From Coniochaeta sp. PMI_546 (Eukaryota; Ascomycota; Sordariomycetes; Coniochaetales; Coniochaetaceae): a stretch of DNA of 64,000 bases. Shown piece after piece: positions 1 to 11,516 of the stretch. Made by a program: the position numbers and the translations under genes. How positions within the stretch are numbered: position 1 is the first letter of the stretch; each line of letters starts with the position of its first letter. The stretch is taken from positions 310,001 to 374,000 of the forward strand of contig MU271152.1 in the NCBI GenBank assembly GCA_021432605.1, read 5' to 3'. The notes under the pieces are model-generated. The model ran no database searches, was not told where the DNA came from, and worked only from the letters and a program-made list of their open reading frames with translations.

Positions 1-757
1 TAAGGGTGCCGCGGACAGTCGTCATGTTGCCGAGCACGCTTAGTGCTGATTGAGATTGACATGACAGTTGAACTGTACGGTCAATGGTGATTCGGTCTTT
101 GGCTGTTCACACATTTGACGCAAGGCACTTATTTCAAGATACCTACTCAGCTCTCTTCCTGAATATGCTTCCTCGAGGATATAATCTATCTGTAATCTCG
201 GCATCGTGAATGGACGAGGAGATGTTCGCGACTTGAACATGACTGACGGGATGCTAGTAAGGTACAGGCATAAACTCATAGACATCCTTTCGTCGCGAGT
301 GAAGATGAGTATGGGCAGAGCGGCTTTGATCTGAATACCTTAATTCATGTCTATCTAATCTCAGAGCCAACGTACAAACACTACACGTAGATAACTGACC
401 GTCATGATGGCCAGGTTTTCTGGTTAGGACCCCACTGAAATACATCTGCTCGTGTACACATGAGGATGCTGAAGTTCCCGCGTAATCCTACAAGTACCTC
501 AATGTACACTACAGCCTACACGCTAGAGGGTACCAGGGGATCTGGACCGTGCACACTGTACAGCCAAGTCCAACGCTAATTAAGCGCATTCCCACAAATT
601 TGCCAGTCTGTCAGCCTTGCAGCCGCGACTTCCAACATTTCAAACGCGTTGTCGCATCGTCGCATCACGGTCGCCGTTGTCGCGCTCCCAGTCGCTGCTT
701 TATCTCCCTTTATCACCACGAGCTTTGTCGCCACTGTCTGCGGCTCCCGACGCAGAT
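1..757. other. Intergenic region upstream of RSC9-like gene
   Basis: No gene is supported here. The open frames are short, lack recognisable domains and have no convincing splice sites. The last 200 bases are pyrimidine-rich and probably form the promoter and 5' leader of the gene that starts at 758. Confidence 0.5.
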
Positions 758-3701
758 ATGGCCCCGCCGGTACCAGTGCACACGATCGACCATACCCCGG
801 AATACGAAGCCTTCATCGCGAAGCTCACCGAATTCCACAAACAGCGCGGCACGTCCTTTGACCCAGCACCTAAATTGGGTCTATGTCAAGTGGATCTCTA
901 CAAGCTGTTCAATTATATTGTCGAGCGAGGAGGCTACGATGCCGTCTCTGACGAGAAGTTGGCTTGGCGCCGGATGTGTGAAGAGCTGGGATTGATGACC
1001 AGCAACCCGCCAGCAGCTGCGTTCAGCTTGAAATCCATCTTCTACAAAAACCTTGCCGCCTATGAGATCAAGACAATACACAACAAAGAGCCTCCACCAC
1101 CCGAAATCCTCGAACATACGACAGCTAAAGGCAGCGGCTTGCTGACCAGAACATTGGAGAATTACGCTCCCGCTCGCCGAGAAACAGGCACAGGATTCAG
1201 GGACTCGGATGGTGATGAAGGCACGCCATCAAAGGAGCGGCCATCTGAAGATACCCCCGGCTCAGCACGAGCATCACGAGGCCTGCGACAAGACCCCCCG
1301 CAAAGGGTCATCTTCCAACCCGAGACCAGCTCCTCCAGGGCCGTGCGACATGCCTCAGGGCAACAACATTCTACCTCAGCTTCGCATAACTCTCCGCATC
1401 ACAGCCAGCCACACTCCCAAGGGCCGCAGCAACAAAGTGTGCATTCCGCTCCATACCAGACTCCTCGTGGTGGCGCATCGCATTCGTTTACTCCTCAGAA
1501 CCCGGAGCTCCAGAATGCTGCCGTGATGACCTACGACTGGGCTCGGCCGCTAGCCTTGCCAGTCCGTCCGGTTCGGACGCCAGCTACTGACCCGAATGCC
1601 TTTGCCGAGGAACGACGCCTTGCACGGCTTCAAGCCGCGGGGAAGTCAGCTGCGGATCTGATGCAACAGCGCAATCCAATTCGTAAGTTCGACACGCCTT
1701 AAATTACTGCTTGTTTATTCGATGCCGTGCCGGGTGCTGACTTTTTATCTAGGAGCCGACAAGCACTTTGAAGGGCCCAACATCTATGTTCGATGCATGC
1801 AATCCCTCCTCAGCCGCATTCCTGCCGAACAAGCATTTGCTCTTAATCACCTCGTGAAGATCAGTTATGAGCGAGGGGATAAGTTTCGCTTCGAGCAATT
1901 TCCCAAGTTGGTCGAGGGTTTAGTCGAAAAGGGACTTGAAGTTGGACAGCTGTTCTATCAGGTAGAGTGGACCATCAACTATGACCCTGAACAGGACGAG
2001 GGCCCAATTGGTGAGCTGGACGGCAATAATGGTACGTCGGATATCATTGAGCGTATCCAGCAGCTTGATCCCAAGCCCGTCGTCGACGGCATCATGCCTG
2101 CCGACTTTTCGGACCGTCTTGGTATGATCACGGAGGCTGTCCTTACGATCCGTAACATGGTTATGCTTCAGGATAATGCTGCATACATCGCAGACTACCC
2201 GACGCTCAGCGATTTGCTCTGCATAATCTTGCACCTACCCAAGCTAGAGATGACCGTGGAGCTGAAGCACTTTGCTCTGGATATCGCAGAGCAAATCACG
2301 CCATATCTTGTCTTGCAATCTGATGATCCGTTGTACCGGACATTACTGGCTCAGTTGCTCAATAACTCGGACGATCGCGGCACGGTTTTGACGGCCTTAC
2401 GAGCTGTAGGACGAATTTCAATGAATTTGGCAGAGACCAATCAGCTCGGAGACGTGCCCGCAGAGGTGCTTCAGAAGGTTAAGAACTGGCTGCTCCTCAA
2501 CGACGACGAGTTAATGGATGCTTGCCTCGACTTTCTCTACCAGTACACGGCGGTTGTTCCCAACATGGAAACACTCATCAGAGCGTCTAGCTTGGATGAC
2601 CTCGTGACTCACTTGGTGAGACTGCTCTCGCACGGCGCCAAGCGCGAACAGAGGGAGATTATCGTTGAGCCCGAGCGCCGAGTCAAGGGTCCAGAAGATC
2701 CTCTGCCGGTACCCAATGACTTGCTCCAACGACTGCTGGCGCTGCCGGAGCCGGAAAGATGCCACACCTGGGTCCGCTGTTTCTTCGAAGAAGACCCCGA
2801 GGGACAGGTCACGCAAATCTCCATTTGGCAAGGCTACAACAGTGCTTTTTTGGAACACCTTAAGAAGGCTGGCAAGCAAATGATCCAGGCTGCCGAATTT
2901 ATTAGAAGCATCAGCCAAGTCTACACCAATGCCGCTGCTCGCATCAAAAGAGAGGTTACCCCCCAGGGCGAGGTCAACAAGTTCATCATTGACGGAATCC
3001 GGCCTCGTTCTAGGCCAATCAGCCCGGAAGGTCTCGAGTACTTTCCTTGCCTCTGGGCGCGTAAAATCCGCCGCCCGAACGATCCTCCTATGGTTAAGTG
3101 CCTCACGTGGCTGCCCGGTGCCAACCAGATGTGGAAGCACATAATCGCGGACCACTTGGGAGAAAGTGTGGACCCGGAGACGAACGCTCTGAAGGAGAAG
3201 ACGGACAAGTATGTCTGCTACTGGGCCGCTTGCGGCAAGTACAACACGCCGACCGAGATGAGCCTGTTCCTCTTCTCGTCGCACATCAAGCTGCACGCCA
3301 TGCAGGCCTTCGTCAAGTCCGGCGTCGAGACCGCCCAGACCCCGGGCGGCTCTACCAGTACCAAGCGGTCGTCGCGCGCCCACGTCACGCCCGCCAAGAC
3401 AATCACAATCAAGTCGGAGGAGACCCTGGCGGTCCCGGTCGACCAGCGCAACCCGAACGGACCGCATACGGCAGGCGGCATTCCCCTAAGTGCCGCGCTC
3501 GTGCTGCGGAACATTGCGCGTAACGTCGTCAAGACCGAGGCGCAGGAGGAGCTGCTCAAGCAGGGCGACGAGGAGGGCGGCTGGAACGAGCGGCTGTTCC
3601 GCGCGCAGCAGGCGCGACTTTACGAGATCATGACGGAGAACAAGCTGCTGGCGCCTCACATCGCTAGTTTGCTGCAGACTATCGACGATTCGGCCGTCTG
3701 A
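758..3701 (+). CDS. RSC9: RSC9-like subunit of a SWI/SNF-type chromatin remodelling complex (ARID + RFX-like domains)
   Basis: Two exons (758-1682 and 1753-3701) encode about 957 residues. The 70-base intron has donor GTAAGT, branch GTGCTGAC and acceptor CTAG, and the reading phase matches (one base carried over). The start is the first ATG in frame; the frame extends upstream without another ATG. The N-terminus (about residues 8-110) is an ARID/BRIGHT DNA-binding domain with the YKLFNYIVERGGYD helix. A Gln/Ser/His-rich linker follows, then an armadillo-like helical region, an RFX-like segment (CHTWVRCFFE onward) and a C2H2-like finger near the end (CYWAACGKY...HIKLH). This order is typical of fungal Rsc9 and related ARID2-type subunits of nuclear RSC/PBAF complexes. 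Remodelling function is inferred from family membership. Confidence 0.88.
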
Positions 3702-4655
3702 TTGCAGAAAAGGTGGTATATTGGAGACTCATGGTACGAGGCATGTAAGATGTCCGGTGCGTTTGGCTTTCGAGGAGTTCCGCGGAGTTGGTGGACAATG
3801 GGGGAAAACGGTTGATCTTGGTCAGGAGACATGCTACATGCGGTGATTTCTAATTTTTTTCCCAGACTATATCGGAGAATTACTGAGTCTAGTCAGGAGT
3901 TCGAAGGTTTGCTATGCTCAGCTTCGGCAGATCGGACATGAAGAACTAGATGATTTAAATACCTACATAAATCAATTCGCATACTTGAAGTGATGACCTA
4001 AGCTTTGAACCTTCAGCTGCCTCGTTGTCCTCAAAGCGCTGCCGAGGCTCTTTGTCTACATTTTCATTATTGCACGATTGATGTAAAGAATTGCTCGTCG
4101 GTCAAATCCTCACGGAGCCAACCTTGCTAGCTGCCGTGCTTCGTATAGAGCAGTCAGTAGTTGACCTCTTTTGATTGATCACAAAGACACAGCTCGTTCC
4201 ATTGTGTACGTAAGCAATGGCATGACATCATTTACATCCCAGACACCATCGAGACTGAAGATCGCCGGAATATCGACCCGGGCTTCACACCATTCATTGA
4301 GGCTTAGACATTCGAGGTGAGAGGAAGTTGCGTAGGATGGAATGAGGGGTAGCAGCGACCAAGAACATCCAAGATACTGGACACCTACCGCGCCAATGGA
4401 AGCGCTGCTTGATTCCCGTTTCAGAAGGTAGAACGGTGCATTGTTTTCTGTGATTTATGCTTGCCGACGCGTCACTCCCTACCTACCTCTACACTCCAAG
4501 CAACATCATAGCTGTACTATCAGGGCCGTCAGTTTATATGACGGGGCGCTTTCCCCGAATCAATTGAGCTTATCTCACCGGAGCTTGAAACCAGCACTTA
4601 GCTGCATTTCTTTCGACTGACAGTTAGCTTGCTCGCCCCCGGAATAAGAGGCAAG
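3702..4655. other. Intergenic region
   Basis: No supported gene. It holds the 3' end of the RSC9-like gene and the promoter of the next gene. An ACCTACCT direct repeat lies at about 4480-4488. The rest looks like ordinary non-coding sequence. Confidence 0.5.
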
Positions 4656-6204
4656 ATGTTTCTAAATGCTCTTCTTCTGGGAGGGTTGGTGATCGTGACG
4701 ACATTAAAGCAAGCCAGAGCCCAGACCACAACATCGGCTTCAGCAGCAGGTTCTTGCCCGACTGTATTGACGTCTTCAAATTATGATGCGCCCGTCGTTG
4801 GAAGCGGATATACAGCGCAGCTTGTCGTCACGGGCCTCACCAGGCCCCGCGGGCTCATATTTGACAAGAGTGGTGCTCTGCTAGTGGTCGAATCCGGGGT
4901 CGGCATCACTCGTATACAGTTCAATGACAGAGGCGGGACTTGTCTCCTGAGGAACCAGTCTTCTGCCTTGATCCGCGACAGCTCCGTAAGTGACCCGTCT
5001 ATATCTACCATGAGCACGATCACTGATAAATCCATAGCTGAACCATGGCATCGAGCTGTCAAGTGACAGCCAAACTTTATACGCGTCTTCGTCCTCCGAG
5101 GTCTACTCCTGGCCCTACGACCCTGCCACGCAGTCACTTGGTATCAAACAGACCCTCATCACGAACATGAGCAACTCAGACCACACAACCCGCACCCTCC
5201 TGCTCTCCAGAAAATCCCCAGACCAATTGCTCGTCTCCCGCGGCAGTTCAGAGAACATCGACGACGACGCCGCCTCCATAACCTCAGGCCACTCGCAGAT
5301 CCGCATCTTCAACATCTCTTCCGTCCCGAGCCCCTACAACTACGCCTCGGACGGCCGCATTCTGGGCTGGGGCCTGCGGAACTCGGTCGGCGTGGCCGAG
5401 CACCCGGGGACAGGCGGGCTATATTCCGTCGAAAACAGCGCAGACCAACTGAGGCGTGAGGGAACCGACATCCACCAGGACAACCCAGGGGAGGAGATGA
5501 ACTTCCACGGGTACCTGAACGGCTCGACGGAGTCGCAGGGCGGGAACTACGGCTACCCGCACTGTTTCGCGCTGTGGGACACCAACATACCCGACAAGGG
5601 CAACATGAAAGTGGGCAGCCAGTTCGTGCTGGACCCCACCGCCGCGCTGAACGACACCACCTGCGCCGAGGAGTATGTCGCGCCCAGGCTGACGTTCCAG
5701 GCGCACATGGCGCCGCTGGACATCAAGTTCACGGCGGACGGGGCCCTGGCCTATGTGAGCTTCCACGGCAGCTGGAACCGCGACGAGCCGGTGGGGTACA
5801 AGCTGAGCGTCATCAGCTTCGCGAACGGCGAGCCGGTCGAGCCGGCCGATAGCACCGAGGCGGCGGTCGATATACTCAGTAACGCGGACAACACCAAGTG
5901 CCCGGGGAGCTGTTTCCGGCCGGCCGGGCTGGCGATCGATGCGCAGGGACGGGTGTTTATGTCTAGCGACGCAACGGGGGAGATATATGTGCTCCAGAGG
6001 GCGGAGTTTACGGCTACCGGAGGGGGAGGGAGTAGTTCGAGTACGAGCGGCGGCGGGACGCTGGTTACGTCGACGGCGACGGGTAGCAGTACGCCCAATG
6101 CTGCGCCGGGACATTCGGCGCCGGCTAAGGGTCAGGGGTGGTTGCTGGTCACGCTTACGTTGGCGTTGTCAGTGATCGGGGGTGTGTTCTTTGTTGTTGC
6201 TTGA
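4656..6204 (+). CDS. Secreted, probably GPI-anchored sorbosone dehydrogenase-like (AA12-type) oxidoreductase
   Basis: Two exons (4656-4985, 5038-6204) encode about 498 residues. The 52-base intron has donor GTAAGT, branch CACTGAT and acceptor ATAG in phase 0. The ATG at 4656 gives a clean signal peptide (MFLNALLLGGLVIVTT, then a QARAQ cleavage region). The body resembles the soluble quinoprotein glucose/sorbosone dehydrogenase beta-propeller: LTRPRGLIFD, GWGLRNSVGVAEHP, FHGYLNGSTESQGGNYGYPHC in two parts, and SFHGSWNRDEPVGYK. Family members use PQQ to oxidise aldoses or uronic acid derivatives; the substrate here is unknown. The C-terminus is a Ser/Thr/Gly-rich linker followed by a hydrophobic tail with no basic cytoplasmic end, as in GPI anchor signals. 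No cytochrome or CBM1 domain is attached. Enzyme activity is inferred. Confidence 0.82.
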
Positions 6205-6825
6205 TGTGGAAGACGGCGTGCTTGTAGCAATGAGCGAGATGCGATAGACTGGTGTCTACGACGACCGAACTGATGACTAGAATGTTGTATTGTTAATGAC
6301 AACTGTACGAGGGTTGGAGTTTTGTGTTTATAGAAGAGACGGCTTCAGTTGGAAGAGGATAGAACTGCAAGCCAATCGTGGCCAGACAGGAATACCATAT
6401 GTGACCAAAACCTGGAATCGATTTGACTTCTTGCTGGTGTGATAATGTCTCCAGTATCCATGACAAGACACTATACATCGCGACAAGAGTTAGCGACTCT
6501 CTCTACCCAAGCGCTAGAGCTTGCATCCAAATCTACCATCACATCCTCCTTGGAGGCACGGCATCACTGCCAGGTCGTACACACAGATCTAAGCCTCGGC
6601 CCCTGCTCACGCATATCGACAAACAGCAAGCTGCCGCAGTCCTTTCCTGTGAGTTCAGACCTCTTGGTCAAATATAAGACCTAGTGTCTTGACACCCTGT
6701 GACAGTCCTCACCAGAGGACTGACCATTTCGCATCCTATCATTACCACACTTATTGCATCAAGAAATCTTGGGTCCGCCTCCGCAGTTCTTCTGCCTTTC
6801 TCCCTGTCGCCTCTTAGGCTGACAA
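6205..6825. other. Intergenic region between convergent genes
   Basis: This is the shared 3' region of the sorbosone dehydrogenase-like gene and the minus-strand roadblock gene. The two overlapping plus-strand frames of about 80 codons show no domain, signal or splice support. Confidence 0.5.
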
Positions 6826-7632
6826 CTATCTACCGTCCCAACCGCCACCAACACTCTCTTCCGGTATAGTCAGAGATCCGAGCTTTTCATCCAGACACCG
6901 CGCAATTTCCTCAGCCTGTCTCCGTATCCCCAGCACAAAGGCAGTGTTGATCCCGCCGACAGCGACACTGCTCTGGCTGGCAATACTCGCCGTCGCAGCC
7001 GCCGTACCGGAACTGAGTATGCTCTCCGACGGTGACCCGGGGTGTGCCTGGGCGACTTGCAGCCCCGATCGTGACCCAGCGTTGGCACCTGTCAAGCTAT
7101 CATGACCCTTGGGTGACGACGTCCCTCCCTCCGTCCTACCGCCAGCTCCAGCTCCTCCGGTCGGAGATGTATTCGCGCCGTCTGCGTTTGCCGGTGACGG
7201 TGAAGGAGGGTGTTCCGGCCCCGCAAGGACAAGGAATAATATGCCGCATTTCAAGCCCCTTATCACCACCACCGTGCCAGTACCGCCCGCGTCCGCATCC
7301 GTCGGTTCAAGCTGCAACGTGATCGCCCGCGGGGCCAGGCCTTCCTCGCCGGGCACGCCGCTCGAGCACGTTTTTGGTAGGGCATCCTCGACGTCGCGGC
7401 CGTAGCCGGGCCGGTTGTGCATGGCCCATAGCGAGGCTGCGACGGCGGCTTGGCGGCGGAGGATGCGGGCTGAGGATATCGTCGAGGCGTGGGCGAGGAT
7501 GTTGCCTGAGGGGGTTGTTAGGCAGGCTGTGTGGATTTGAGGCGTGAGGTTGGCGGCCAGGAAGGAGGTCACGCGTTTCGTAAGGAGCAGAGGGGGTTGT
7601 GGTATGCTGCTTGGATCCGGATGTCGGGGCAT
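6826..7632 (-). CDS. Roadblock/LC7-domain protein, LAMTOR2-like (Ragulator/EGO complex candidate)
   Basis: A single exon of 268 residues. Residues 16-75 (LTKRVTSFLAANLTPQIHTA onward, to AASLWAMHNRP) follow the helix-strand-strand-helix order of the roadblock domain in mammalian LAMTOR2/p14. A central strand pair (TVVVIRGLKCGILFLVLAGP, residues 120-139) and a C-terminal helix (RRQAEEIARCLDEKLGSL) complete the fold. LAMTOR2 and yeast Ego3 scaffold Rag GTPases on the vacuolar or lysosomal surface for TORC1 signalling, so that role is inferred. It is unusual in carrying a Gly/Ser/Ala/Pro-rich insertion of about 85 residues (140-225) between the last strand and the last helix; ordinary family members are about 125 residues long. 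No intron is needed. A roadblock protein of another complex remains possible. Confidence 0.62.
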   Translation of the reverse strand: MPRHPDPSSIPQPPLLLTKRVTSFLAANLTPQIHTACLTTPSGNILAHASTISSARILRRQAAVAASLWAMHNRPGYGRDVEDALPKTCSSGVPGEEGLAPRAITLQLEPTDADAGGTGTVVVIRGLKCGILFLVLAGPEHPPSPSPANADGANTSPTGGAGAGGRTEGGTSSPKGHDSLTGANAGSRSGLQVAQAHPGSPSESILSSGTAAATASIASQSSVAVGGINTAFVLGIRRQAEEIARCLDEKLGSLTIPEESVGGGWDGR

Positions 7633-8303
7633 TTTGAGAACTCAATTGGCTTCGGAAGACTGTGGTAACTCGAACCTTCAGAGGCCACCGACTGGCAAGT
7701 GACCTCTACGGTAATACAGCGAGGCTTCAGATATTCAAAAGTCCGGGTTGTTTCGAATGTGTACGAAGGTCAACTGCGGGGGGAGTTGTAGCTGCGGTCC
7801 CTATATTGTAGGCTATGCAGAGAGTGCTTGCGATCTATGCAGAACCTCGAAGTGAGATGTGATGTAGGTTGATGGAGCGAATATATGTTTTCCTGGTAAA
7901 GCAAATATTGATTGGGCGAGATTTCGAGGTGGTTGATGAAGGAATTGAAGGCAATGAAGCTCATCAGCTCGTCATGCGAGCGGATTCGATAAGAGCTTGA
8001 TAACGCGGAAGTGGCTGAAATGCGGGGAATTTCTACCACTCCGGTACCATCTACCCCGCCGTAGCTTTTGGCTACAGGGCCGAGCTTTGACCACCAGTTG
8101 GGGGTCCAGCTCTTGAACCCCTCCTGTCCCTCCAAGCAAAGACCCTTGAACATCGTTGACCCACGTCACCTGGTGTCGTGCCTAGACTTTACTGGGAACA
8201 AATAGTCGACTTGACCAACTACTCCGTGCGATCTACTTACTCTAGACTCCAAGTCCACAGTAAGAGAGCATTACGACCAAGAGTAACACGTAAACAGAAC
8301 GCA
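7633..8303. other. Divergent intergenic region
   Basis: Shared upstream region of the minus-strand roadblock gene and the plus-strand RING gene. The minus-strand frame of 127 codons at 7770-8153 has no recognisable content and is not called. Confidence 0.5.
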
Positions 8304-8963
8304 ATGTCTACCCAATATGAAGGTATGGCGCATCCCCTTTTCAGCAACGGGTGTCGACCACTAACATCGACTGCAGTCGAACACGGCATCAAGCCAACCG
8401 AGCCCACGACACGCCGGAGACGACAAATAGACATGTCAACCTTCACCTCCCACCTCCACAACCTCAGCCCAGAAACCGACAATCCCGCAAATACTCACAA
8501 CAACCCACACGCTACCCCGAACCCAGTCGACCTCGCTGCCCTCTACCGCCTCCTCCAAGACCAACTGAGCACCCTGGCAACCACCTCGCCAGACGAGTCC
8601 AACCGTAACTTCCTGGCCTCTCTGTTCGAGTCCTTAGAAAGCGACATTGCCTCGCCCCCAGCACAGATCCAGGGCGTACCGCAGTCCTTCCTCGACACCC
8701 TCGAACGCGTCCCGCGTAAGAAGCTGGGCGATAAGGAGACATGTCCTATTTGCGCCGAGAGGTATCTAGACGACCCGTACGCCCTTGTTGTCGAGCTGCC
8801 GTGCCACCACAGCCATAAGTTCGACCTGGAGTGTGTAGGACCTTGGCTGTTGAGCAAGGGGACCTGCCCTCTGTGTCGGAAGGAGATGGGAAAGAAGAAA
8901 GAGGTCGTTGTCGAGAAGGACGATGAGGAAGATGAAGATGATATGGATGGGATGTATGCTTAA
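8304..8963 (+). CDS. RING-type zinc finger protein (probable E3 ubiquitin ligase)
   Basis: Two exons (8304-8322 and 8377-8963) encode about 201 residues. The 54-base intron has donor GTATGG, branch CCACTAAC and acceptor TGCAG. Its length is a multiple of three with no in-frame stop, so a retained intron would also be readable. The C-terminal half carries a RING finger: CPIC, then LPCHHSHKFDLEC, WLLSKGTCPLC. The spacing fits RING-H2, but the usual second histidine is an Asp (HKFD), a zinc ligand seen in some RING variants. The tail is highly charged (Lys then Glu/Asp run). The N-terminal part is Thr/Asn/Pro-rich and looks disordered. Ubiquitin transfer is inferred from the domain; no substrate can be named. 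Confidence 0.8.
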   Translation: MSTQYEGMAHPLFSNGCRPLTSTAVEHGIKPTEPTTRRRRQIDMSTFTSHLHNLSPETDNPANTHNNPHATPNPVDLAALYRLLQDQLSTLATTSPDESNRNFLASLFESLESDIASPPAQIQGVPQSFLDTLERVPRKKLGDKETCPICAERYLDDPYALVVELPCHHSHKFDLECVGPWLLSKGTCPLCRKEMGKKKEVVVEKDDEEDEDDMDGMYA

Positions 8964-9761
8964 GTCGTCGGATGGGGCGTGTTCTGCACGGTTATCATGG
9001 CGCTTTGGCGTTGCGGGGATTGAGTCGTTTTAATCACGATACCTGTGGATGGGTTGAGCATTTACCTGTTCTTCATTATTCAAATTCGATCATTGCGATA
9101 TCGCATTGGTATTCCAACCTTCTGCCCAATAGCTTCCTTTATGCTAATTGGCCTCGTGGCGCGTCGTCGCCAGAAACTGCGATAGGGTTGTCGGAACCGG
9201 TAGCAGCCCTACATATATACGAGGTATAGGCCTGAAGTCTGGCACACAGACGAATAGGACCGGTAATGACTCCAATACCAGCGGGAATGTTGGTCGCTCT
9301 GGAGGCACACGCCAGCTAGAATCATATCGAAAGCGAGAATGACGCTCCGCAGGTTGTCGCCCTTCTCCTCCCAGCCGATCAACGTAACCAAGGCAGGAGC
9401 CGAAGGACGATGATTTTCCTGTCCAAGCTTGGTCGGAACAATGACAAAATTGGGGGCGTGCAACCAGAAAAAACTTACCGAGAGCTGGAGTATGCGAACA
9501 GTTGCGGCGGAGGACGTAACCTTCTCCAATGGCCATGTCTGACATTCAGTACCCTGGCAGTCATGACCCTGGAAGGCATGTACCATCCAGTTTGTTGAGG
9601 TCACACCTGCAGACGCTTGCAATGGCAATGAACGTGGAAAGGACCTGACCGGTAAGTCAGACAGACTACCTAGAAAGGGGCAGAATATTAAAATCCCAAC
9701 TGGCATATCAATATATACATATACATATCATAAGGTCTTTGTCTGATTATCTGCTCCAAGA
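8964..9761. other. Intergenic region with a weak minus-strand coding-like stretch
   Basis: No firm gene. On the minus strand a 165-codon frame (9209-9706) contains the coding-like peptide STNWMVHAFQGHDCQGTE and a consensus GTAAGT donor near 9475, so a small secreted protein is possible. Simple AT-rich sequence (ATATATACATATACATAT) lies at about 9709-9727. Confidence 0.3.
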
Positions 9762-11516
9762 TCATCCAAGTCTAACCTGCCTCCACATGTTCATACACTC
9801 CTGCAAGTCCAGTGAAAGAGTTCCGTCCAGCGCCGTTGAAGTATCCTTGATCAGCGCAATCAGAAGCGTCCCTTGCGCAAAGGTGACCAGGTCATCGCGA
9901 ATAGCTTCGAAGTCCGATTTTCGCATACCGCCGTTATCCGCCCAAGCCTTCCAAAGATCCAACATGCCGCACAAAGTCGCCGCGAACTGACCGTCCAGGA
10001 CCATCCGGTGGAGCAGCGTACCGACGACATCCTTGATGCCCGGCACATCTGGAGGCACGTGTCCTCTACTCTTCAGCCAGGCAAGGCAATACTCCGCCAC
10101 GCGCTTCGTGTCCCACCGCGGGCTCTGGAAAGCCTCCATCAGGCGTGTGTCCTTTCTCTGTACGTCTCGCCGCATCTTGTCTCGCATATCCCGCATTCGC
10201 TGCTCGTTCTCCCTCATCGACCGGTCCCGGGCTGCCGCCTCGCGTTGGGCAGGTGCCATGCGCGCCTCGGCTGCCATGGCCGCGCGCTGCTCGTTGTGTC
10301 GTTGCACGTGGACGTCCAGCGATATAGCATGATCGGCGTCGTAACGCGTGGCCCATTCTGGTGTGTCACCGTCGTTGACCACGCCCAGAAGCTCGAGCAC
10401 ACCGCAGGGCACTGTCTCCTTGCGCGCGAAGGAGAGCACATCGTCGGGGATCTTGTAATTCCACAGGATTGTCTGGCTCGTGGTACCGTAAGCCGTGGCC
10501 GCGCTTGCGAACCACACGCCGGCTGACTTGGACGGCCGGATCCGGATGTGCTCGATATACAGGCCGTCGAGCTTGAGGTTGCTCTGCAGCCGATCATCCT
10601 GCGTCAGAGCGGTGACGATACCGTCTACCGATATCTGGCACGTGATGTCTTTCTTTGCGTTGCTTTCCGCTTCCTGTTGGGTTGAGTCCAGGGACTCCTT
10701 GCGCATACTCGAGCTCTCTCCTCCTACGGGCGAAACAGCATCATCAGTACCTTTGATTGAGCTTGACGCCTCCTCATTCTCCGCAGATTGCGCGAGGGGA
10801 GGCGATAGGCGCACCCAATATGGCGGGAGGTGCGAGTGGTCCCTCGTCGTCCACTCTGGGGACCAGTTCACAGCCAAACTGAGATGACCATCCGAATCGT
10901 CCAGCGGTGCAATAGTCAGCGCTTTCTCTCTTCCATCCGGAGACATCATCAAAGCGCACCCGACAGGCGTCCATAGTCCCGTGCTTCGCAATAGGCGCCA
11001 ACCATGAGGGTCCGGCACAGCTCCGAGATCGAGCAGATAGCACACTAACTCGTCAAGAGCGACGTCAACCTGCGGCTGGCGCAGCTGGTCAGCGTACTCG
11101 ACCCGCTGCGTCTTGAGTCCGATAATCTGTGACCGCCAGTTGAAGGTCGTCCAGCTCCCACCGGGGATGCTGCTGGGGTGCCGGGACAGCGCCCAGTACT
11201 CGGCACGGTGATCGAAGCGGTCCCACGGCCGGACGGCATAACGCGGTAGCTCAACCTCGATGACACGGTTGACGACGTCGCTACGCGTCAGAGCTGTTAG
11301 GCGAGAGTGCCGAAGCATGCGCTTGATCTTAGACAGGGACGTCAGGGTCGCTGCCGTGTTGTACAGGATGGGCAACACCTGTTATGTTCGTTAGCTGGCA
11401 GATATTCATCGGATGTAGCTTGAACAGGGTCTCGTATATACGCCTAGCACGGCAAGGGGAATGCCAATGTATGTGATAATGTCGGTTGCGGTGTACCCGC
11501 TGTCCGCGGCGGACAT
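9762..11516 (-). CDS. Fungal protein of unknown function with N-terminal membrane anchor
   Basis: Two exons (11516-11442, 11378-9762) encode about 563 residues. The 63-base intron (donor GTATAT, branch GCTAACG, acceptor AACAG) is in phase 0 and joins two halves of one hydrophobic helix: IPLAVLG from exon 1 and VLPILYNTAATL from exon 2, which supports the model. I do not recognise a domain. After the membrane segment comes a folded-looking region rich in Trp and aromatic residues (WDRFDHRAEYWALSRHP, PHGWRLLRSTGLWTPVGCAL), an acidic/Ser-rich loop, and a long Arg/Glu-rich coiled coil (AQREAAARDRSMRENEQRMR and on), then a helical C-terminus. The exon 1 end and predicted topology suggest an endomembrane protein. 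Function is not assigned. Confidence 0.72.

Noticed and set aside
2511-3467. 318-codon minus-strand open frame inside the RSC9-like gene
   Set aside because: It is antisense to conserved ARID/RFX coding sequence and has Arg/Gly/Leu/Val-rich shadow composition without a domain.
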